Part shown: positions 58,193 to 64,000 of the stretch, in pieces
Numbering within the stretch: the stretch's first letter is position 1
How the letters are laid out: each line of letters opens with the position of its first letter
NCBI RefSeq assembly: GCF_047600445.1
Contig: NZ_JASGKT010000002.1
Span: 1,922,001 to 1,986,000 of the forward strand
DNA length: 64,000 nucleotides
Reading direction: 5' to 3'
From: Piscinibacter sp047600445
GTDB taxonomy: Bacteria; Pseudomonadota; Gammaproteobacteria; Burkholderiales; Burkholderiaceae_C
Made by a program: the position numbers and the translations under genes
The notes under the pieces: model-generated
Told to the model about the DNA's origin: nothing
Seen by the model: only the letters and a program-made list of their open reading frames with translations
Databases searched by the model: none

Positions 58193-60631
58193 TCACCCGT
58201 CCACGGGCTCGCCGTCGAGGGAGAGATGCCAGTAGCGCCGCGCGGCGTCACGCTGGCAGCGGCCCGGCCCGCCCTGGTCGGAACGCCACGCCCAGGCGCC
58301 GCAGGCCGGGCTCGCCACCAGCGTGCTGCCCAGCGCGCGGTAGCGCTCCACCACCTCGGCCGCCGGGTGGCCGAAGCGGTTGCGGTAGCCGGCCTGCACC
58401 ACCGCGACCTGCGGCCTGACGGCGTCGAGGAACAGCGGCGTCGAGGACGTGCGGCTGCCGTGGTGCGGCACGACCAGCACGCCGGCGCGCAGCGCCTCGC
58501 CGTGGCGGCCGGCCAGGCGCAGCTCCTGCTCGCGCTCGATGTCGCCGGCCAGCAGCGTGACCGGCGCGCCCGCGGCGGCCACGCGCAGCACGCACGACAC
58601 GGTGTTCGGCCGCGCCGCCGGATCGGCCTCGCCCTCGCGCGGGTGCAGGAACTCGAAGCGCACGCCGTCCCACACCCAGGTCTGGCCGGCGGCGCAGGTG
58701 GCGTGCCGCGGCGCCAGCGCGAGCAGCGGGTGATCGGGCGGCAGCGAACTCGAGGTGGAACGCACCGGCAATGCCGACAGCAGCGCGCGTGCGCCGCCGA
58801 CGTGGTCGGTGTCGCGGTGGCTCAGCACCAGCCGGTCGACCTGCCGCTCGCCGCGGGCGCGCAGCAGCGGCAGCAGCACGCGCGCGCCGGCGTCGCTCTC
58901 GCGCGAATACTGCGGGCCGGCGTCGTAGACCAGCAGGTGATGCCGCGTGCGCACCAGCACCGCCGTGCCCTGCCCGACGTCGACCGCGAGCAGCTCGTAG
59001 TGGCCGGGCGGCGGGCGTTCCGGCGGCGTCAGCAGCAGCGGCAGCAGCAAGGGCGCGGCGAGCAGCCGCGTGCGCCACGGCAGCGGCAGCACCAGCAGCG
59101 CGCCGCCCAGCAGGGCGGCGGCCGAGGCCCAGGCCGGTGCCGCCGGCACGAACCACACCGCCACCGGCAGGCCCGCCAGCCATTGCAGCCACGTCGTCAG
59201 CGGCTGCAACAGCCAGGCCGCCAGCGTCCACAGCGGCGGCGCGAGGCTGCCCAGCAGCGCCAGCGGCGTGACCAGCAGCGTGACGAGCGGAATCGCCAGC
59301 AGGTTGGCGAAGAAGCCGACCAGCGACACCTGCTGGAAGAACAGCAGCGTCAGCGGCGCGAGGCCCAGCGTGGCGACGAGCTGGGTGCGCACGCCGCCGT
59401 GCAGCGCCGCGACGAGGCGCTGCCGCCACGTGGCGGCACCCGAGGCCTCGCCCGGCTCGGACGCCATCAGCAGCGCCACCGCCGCGAACGACAGCCAGAA
59501 GCCCGGCTGCAGCAGCGCCCAGGGGTCGACCAGCGTCACCACCAGCGCGGCCAGCGCCAGCACCAGCGGCCAGGGCCAGCGCACGCCGATGCCGCGCAGC
59601 AGCACCACCGTGGCCAGCATCCACACCGTGCGCTGCGCCGGTACCGCCCAGCCGGCGAACACCGCATAGGCCGCGGCCACCAGCAGGCCGCCCCAGCGCG
59701 CCGCCTGCGGCGCGGGCACGGCCAGCATCGCGCGCGGGCTGCGCCGCCACAGCGCGCCGATGAGCCGCGCCGCGAGCCAGGCGAACATCGTGATGTGCAG
59801 GCCGCTGATGGCCATCAGGTGCGCCAGGCCGGTGCTGCGGAACAGCTCCCAGTCCTCGCGCTCGATCGCGCCCTGGTCGCCCACGGCCAGCGCCGCCAGC
59901 ACGCCGGCGGCGCGCGCATCGGCCACGCGCGCGAAGATCGCGTCGCGCGCCCGCTGGCGCAGCCGCTGCACCGGGTAGCCCGCGCCCTCCTCGATCGGCG
60001 GCGGCGGCACGCCGCGCACGTAGCCGGTGGCGCGCACGCCCTGCTCGAACAGCATCAGCTCGTAGTCGAAGCCGTGCGGGTTCAGCGAGCCGTGCGGCCG
60101 GCGCAGCCGCACCTCGAAGCGGCGGCGCTGGCCGGCGCGCAGCTCGCGCTGCGCCGGCGAGAGCGCCGCGTCGTCTCGCGAGTCGGCGTACCAGCCCAGC
60201 GCGATCAGGCGCGGCAGCGCCAGCGCCGCCCCGTCCACGCTGGCGCGCTCGACCTCGAAACGAAAGCGCACGCCGTTCGGCCCGGGCTGCGGCAGGCTGG
60301 CGACGATGCCGACGAGCTGCACGTCGCGCCCTTCGAGCGCCGCGGGCAGGTGCTCGGCCAGGCGCTGGCCGGCGCGCCAGCCGGTGCTGCCGAAGCCGAT
60401 CAGCGCCAAACCGATCAGGCCGATCACGCCGATCAGGCTGGCCCCGGCCAGGCGCCGCCAGCGCCAGCCGGCCAGCGCCAGCAGCGCGCCCAGGGCACAC
60501 AGCGCGGCGTAGCAGGCCGGCGCGTCGAGCGCGCGCTGCTGCAACTGCGCACCCGCGCCCAGCGGCAAGGCCAGCAGCGCCGCGAACCACCGCGGCGCGC
60601 CCGCCGCCTGCGCTGCCGGTCTGCCTCCCAT
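58193..60631 (-). CDS. comEC: DNA internalisation / competence protein ComEC (Rec2)
   Basis: Inner-membrane channel for single-stranded DNA uptake, 812 residues. Order: N-terminal hydrophobic segments, an OB-like DUF4131 region (VQLVGIVASLPQPGPNGVRFRFEVE), the competence domain with SGLHITMFAWLAARL and WLSFAAVALLM, about ten membrane spans in total, and a metallo-beta-lactamase domain with AVDVGQGTAVLVRTRHHLLVYDAGP, LSHRDTDHVGG and VPHHGSRTSSTPLFLDAV. The HxDxDH motif is present (SHRDTDH), so the predicted nuclease may be active. It is divergent from the RidA-like gene, 51 bases apart, with TAGGAT-like bases between. Confidence 0.94.
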   Translation of the reverse strand: MGGRPAAQAAGAPRWFAALLALPLGAGAQLQQRALDAPACYAALCALGALLALAGWRWRRLAGASLIGVIGLIGLALIGFGSTGWRAGQRLAEHLPAALEGRDVQLVGIVASLPQPGPNGVRFRFEVERASVDGAALALPRLIALGWYADSRDDAALSPAQRELRAGQRRRFEVRLRRPHGSLNPHGFDYELMLFEQGVRATGYVRGVPPPPIEEGAGYPVQRLRQRARDAIFARVADARAAGVLAALAVGDQGAIEREDWELFRSTGLAHLMAISGLHITMFAWLAARLIGALWRRSPRAMLAVPAPQAARWGGLLVAAAYAVFAGWAVPAQRTVWMLATVVLLRGIGVRWPWPLVLALAALVVTLVDPWALLQPGFWLSFAAVALLMASEPGEASGAATWRQRLVAALHGGVRTQLVATLGLAPLTLLFFQQVSLVGFFANLLAIPLVTLLVTPLALLGSLAPPLWTLAAWLLQPLTTWLQWLAGLPVAVWFVPAAPAWASAAALLGGALLVLPLPWRTRLLAAPLLLPLLLTPPERPPPGHYELLAVDVGQGTAVLVRTRHHLLVYDAGPQYSRESDAGARVLLPLLRARGERQVDRLVLSHRDTDHVGGARALLSALPVRSTSSSLPPDHPLLALAPRHATCAAGQTWVWDGVRFEFLHPREGEADPAARPNTVSCVLRVAAAGAPVTLLAGDIEREQELRLAGRHGEALRAGVLVVPHHGSRTSSTPLFLDAVRPQVAVVQAGYRNRFGHPAAEVVERYRALGSTLVASPACGAWAWRSDQGGPGRCQRDAARRYWHLSLDGEPVDG

Positions 60632-60682
60632 GCGGCGCAGTGTAGGATTTGCGCCCCGCTTCGAGCGCCCCAGGATCCCCCC

Positions 60683-61141
60683 ATGTCCAACGTCTACGAC
60701 CGCCTCGCCGAACTGGGCATCACGCTGCCGCCGCTGGCGGTGCCGGCCGCCGCCTACGTGCCCTTCGTGCGCAGCGGCAAGCTGGTGTTCCTCTCCGGCC
60801 ACATCGCCAAACAAGACGGCAAGCCCTGGGTCGGCCAGCTCGGCCGCGAGATCGACACCGCCACCGGCCAGCAGGCCGCGCGCGCCGTCGCCATCGACCT
60901 GCTCGGCACGCTGCACGCCGCGGTGGGCGATCTGAACCAGGTCGAGCGCATCGTCAAGGTGATGAGCCTGGTCAACAGCACGCCGGGCTTCACCGAGCAG
61001 CACCTGGTCACCAACGGCTGCTCCGAGCTGCTCGGCGCGGTGTTCGGCGACAAGGGCGCGCATGCGCGCAGCGCCTTCGGCGTGGCGCAGATCCCGATGG
61101 GCGCCTGCGTCGAGATCGAGCTGATCGCGCAGGTGGCGTGA
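60683..61141 (+). CDS. RidA/YjgF-family protein
   Basis: A 152-residue protein: NVYDRLAELGITLPPLAVPAAAYVPFVRSGKLVFLSGHIAKQDG in outline, VERIVKVMSLVNSTPGFTEQHLVTNGCSELLGAVFGDKGAHARSAFGVAQIPMGACVEIELIAQV. RidA proteins hydrolyse reactive enamine/imine intermediates; this longer form resembles the YoaB-like/chorismatase-like subgroup and lacks a clearly placed catalytic Arg near position 105 that I can confirm. A pyridoxal-linked role is therefore uncertain. dsbB follows after 8 bases. Confidence 0.85.
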   Translation: MSNVYDRLAELGITLPPLAVPAAAYVPFVRSGKLVFLSGHIAKQDGKPWVGQLGREIDTATGQQAARAVAIDLLGTLHAAVGDLNQVERIVKVMSLVNSTPGFTEQHLVTNGCSELLGAVFGDKGAHARSAFGVAQIPMGACVEIELIAQVA

Positions 61142-61149
61142 GCGCTCCG

Positions 61150-61607
61150 ATGAAGCTCGCGCCGCGCGGCTGGCTGCTGGCGGTGGCCGCGCTGTCCATC
61201 GCGGCGGTGCTGGCCGCGCTGTTCACGCAGTACCAGTGGGACATGCAGCCCTGCCCCTGGTGCATCCTGCAACGCGTGCAGTTCGTGCTGGTCGCGCTGC
61301 TCGCGCTGGCCGCCGCCTTCCTGCCCGGGCGGCGGCTGTTCGCCGGCCTGGGCGTGCTGGCCGCCGCCTCGGGCATCGCGGCGGCGCTGTGGCAGCACTT
61401 CGTCGCCGCCAAGTCGAGCTCTTGCAAGCTGACGCTGGCCGACAAGATCGTCAGCGGCCTCGGCCTGGACCGCGTGCTGCCCTCGGTGTTCGAGGTGCGC
61501 GCGAGCTGCGCCGACGCGGCGGTGAACCTGCTCGGCCTGCCCTACGAGTTCTGGAGCCTGGCGCTGTTCGTCGTGGCGATCGCGCTGACGATCCCGGCAC
61601 TGCGCGC

Positions 61608-61632
<25 letters not shown>
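61150..61632 (+). CDS. dsbB: Disulfide bond formation protein B
   Basis: Four-span inner-membrane protein that reoxidises DsbA using quinone, 160 residues. The redox pairs are Cys35/Cys38 in QPCPWCILQR and Cys92/Cys120 in SSSCKL and RASCADA. The N-terminal WLLAVAALSIAAVLAALF and following spans fit the family. Its 3' end overlaps the end of the convergent parC gene by 25 bases, so mRNAs from the two would be complementary there. Confidence 0.95.
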
Positions 61633-63920
<2,288 letters not shown>

Positions 63921-63972
63921 AAGCGGGCGGCATTCTCGCGCAAACCCGCGCGGGCCCCGCGGCCGGGGGCGC

Positions 63973-64000
63973 TCAGGCGCGCTGCAGCACGCGGATCAGC
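63973..64000 (-). CDS. Possible C-terminal end of an upstream gene
   Basis: On the minus strand the last 28 bases of the window read LIRVLQRA followed by a TGA stop (63973-63975), 52 bases before the parC start. It could be the tail of the next gene, but nine residues are too few to identify it or to be sure. Confidence 0.3.

Overview
The window is about 70% GC, almost fully coding, and has the gene order and repeat types of a betaproteobacterium in Burkholderiales, probably a Rubrivivax/Leptothrix/Methylibium-like lineage. Supporting signs are the blocks rpsP-rimM-trmD-rplS, perM-hda-HAD-pcnB-folK, rpsT-DUF3579-argD-argF and map-glnD, and an intergenic repeat of the kind common in Comamonadaceae and relatives. 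Most of it is conserved chromosomal housekeeping DNA with accessory islands. No rRNA, tRNA, CRISPR array, insertion sequence with a transposase, or prophage was seen. No gene-free gap exceeds 300 bases; the longest (40087-40363) is filled by a structured palindromic element.

Layout. 1-1970: Sir2 deacylase (cut by the window edge), rlmB and divergent thrH. 1989-2527: RelE/ParE toxin-antitoxin pair. 2565-5120: DUF1624 membrane protein and a hybrid sensor kinase. 5149-7345: an RpfF-type crotonase (DSF-signal synthase family) overlapping a heme-oxygenase-like diiron oxidase, preceded by an unknown small protein. 7380-11564: purL, carrying an in-frame palindromic and tandem repeat insertion. 11664-14248: secreted dienelactone-hydrolase-like protein and a TPR-GGDEF diguanylate cyclase. 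14449-18849: Fur-box-preceded siderophore receptor with three inner-membrane partners. 18904-23413: map, glnD, mnmH. 23591-25157: DUF2087 protein and a RES/DUF2384 toxin-antitoxin pair. 25236-29874: orn, M48 protease, rsgA, CobD-like protein, Nudix CoA pyrophosphatase. 29942-31993: rplS-trmD-rimM-rpsP operon with a clear terminator. 32161-34307: TM2-like protein and a Pit phosphate transporter with its DUF47 partner, preceded by a triple 7-mer direct repeat at Pho-box spacing. 34385-41920: a long minus-strand run (DUF486, folK, pcnB, HAD, hda, perM, SirB1-like, murJ) interrupted by the ~270-bp palindrome. 42075-45037: rpsT, DUF3579, argD, argF. 45111-47911: metallophosphoesterase overlapping a Ser/Thr kinase-USP fusion, a YkgJ-like zinc/iron-cluster protein and a small conserved protein. 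48041-58150: a six-gene ATP-grasp/alpha-E/transglutaminase system present as two sets, the second with a gene fusion. 58193-63920: comEC, RidA-like protein, dsbB and parC.

Most notable for follow-up: (i) the RpfF-like crotonase translationally coupled to a diiron oxidase and convergent with a hybrid kinase, a possible DSF-type signalling module with an extra oxidative step; (ii) the duplicated ATP-grasp/alpha-E/transglutaminase cluster, a predicted peptide-ligating/tagging system of unknown product; (iii) the nested palindrome at 40097-40366 that supplies the stop codon of murJ; (iv) the repeat expansion inside purL; and (v) several genes whose start codons follow a -10-like hexamer by only 6-9 bases, suggesting leaderless mRNAs. 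All functional statements come from reading translated sequence and motif recognition; no database search was run.
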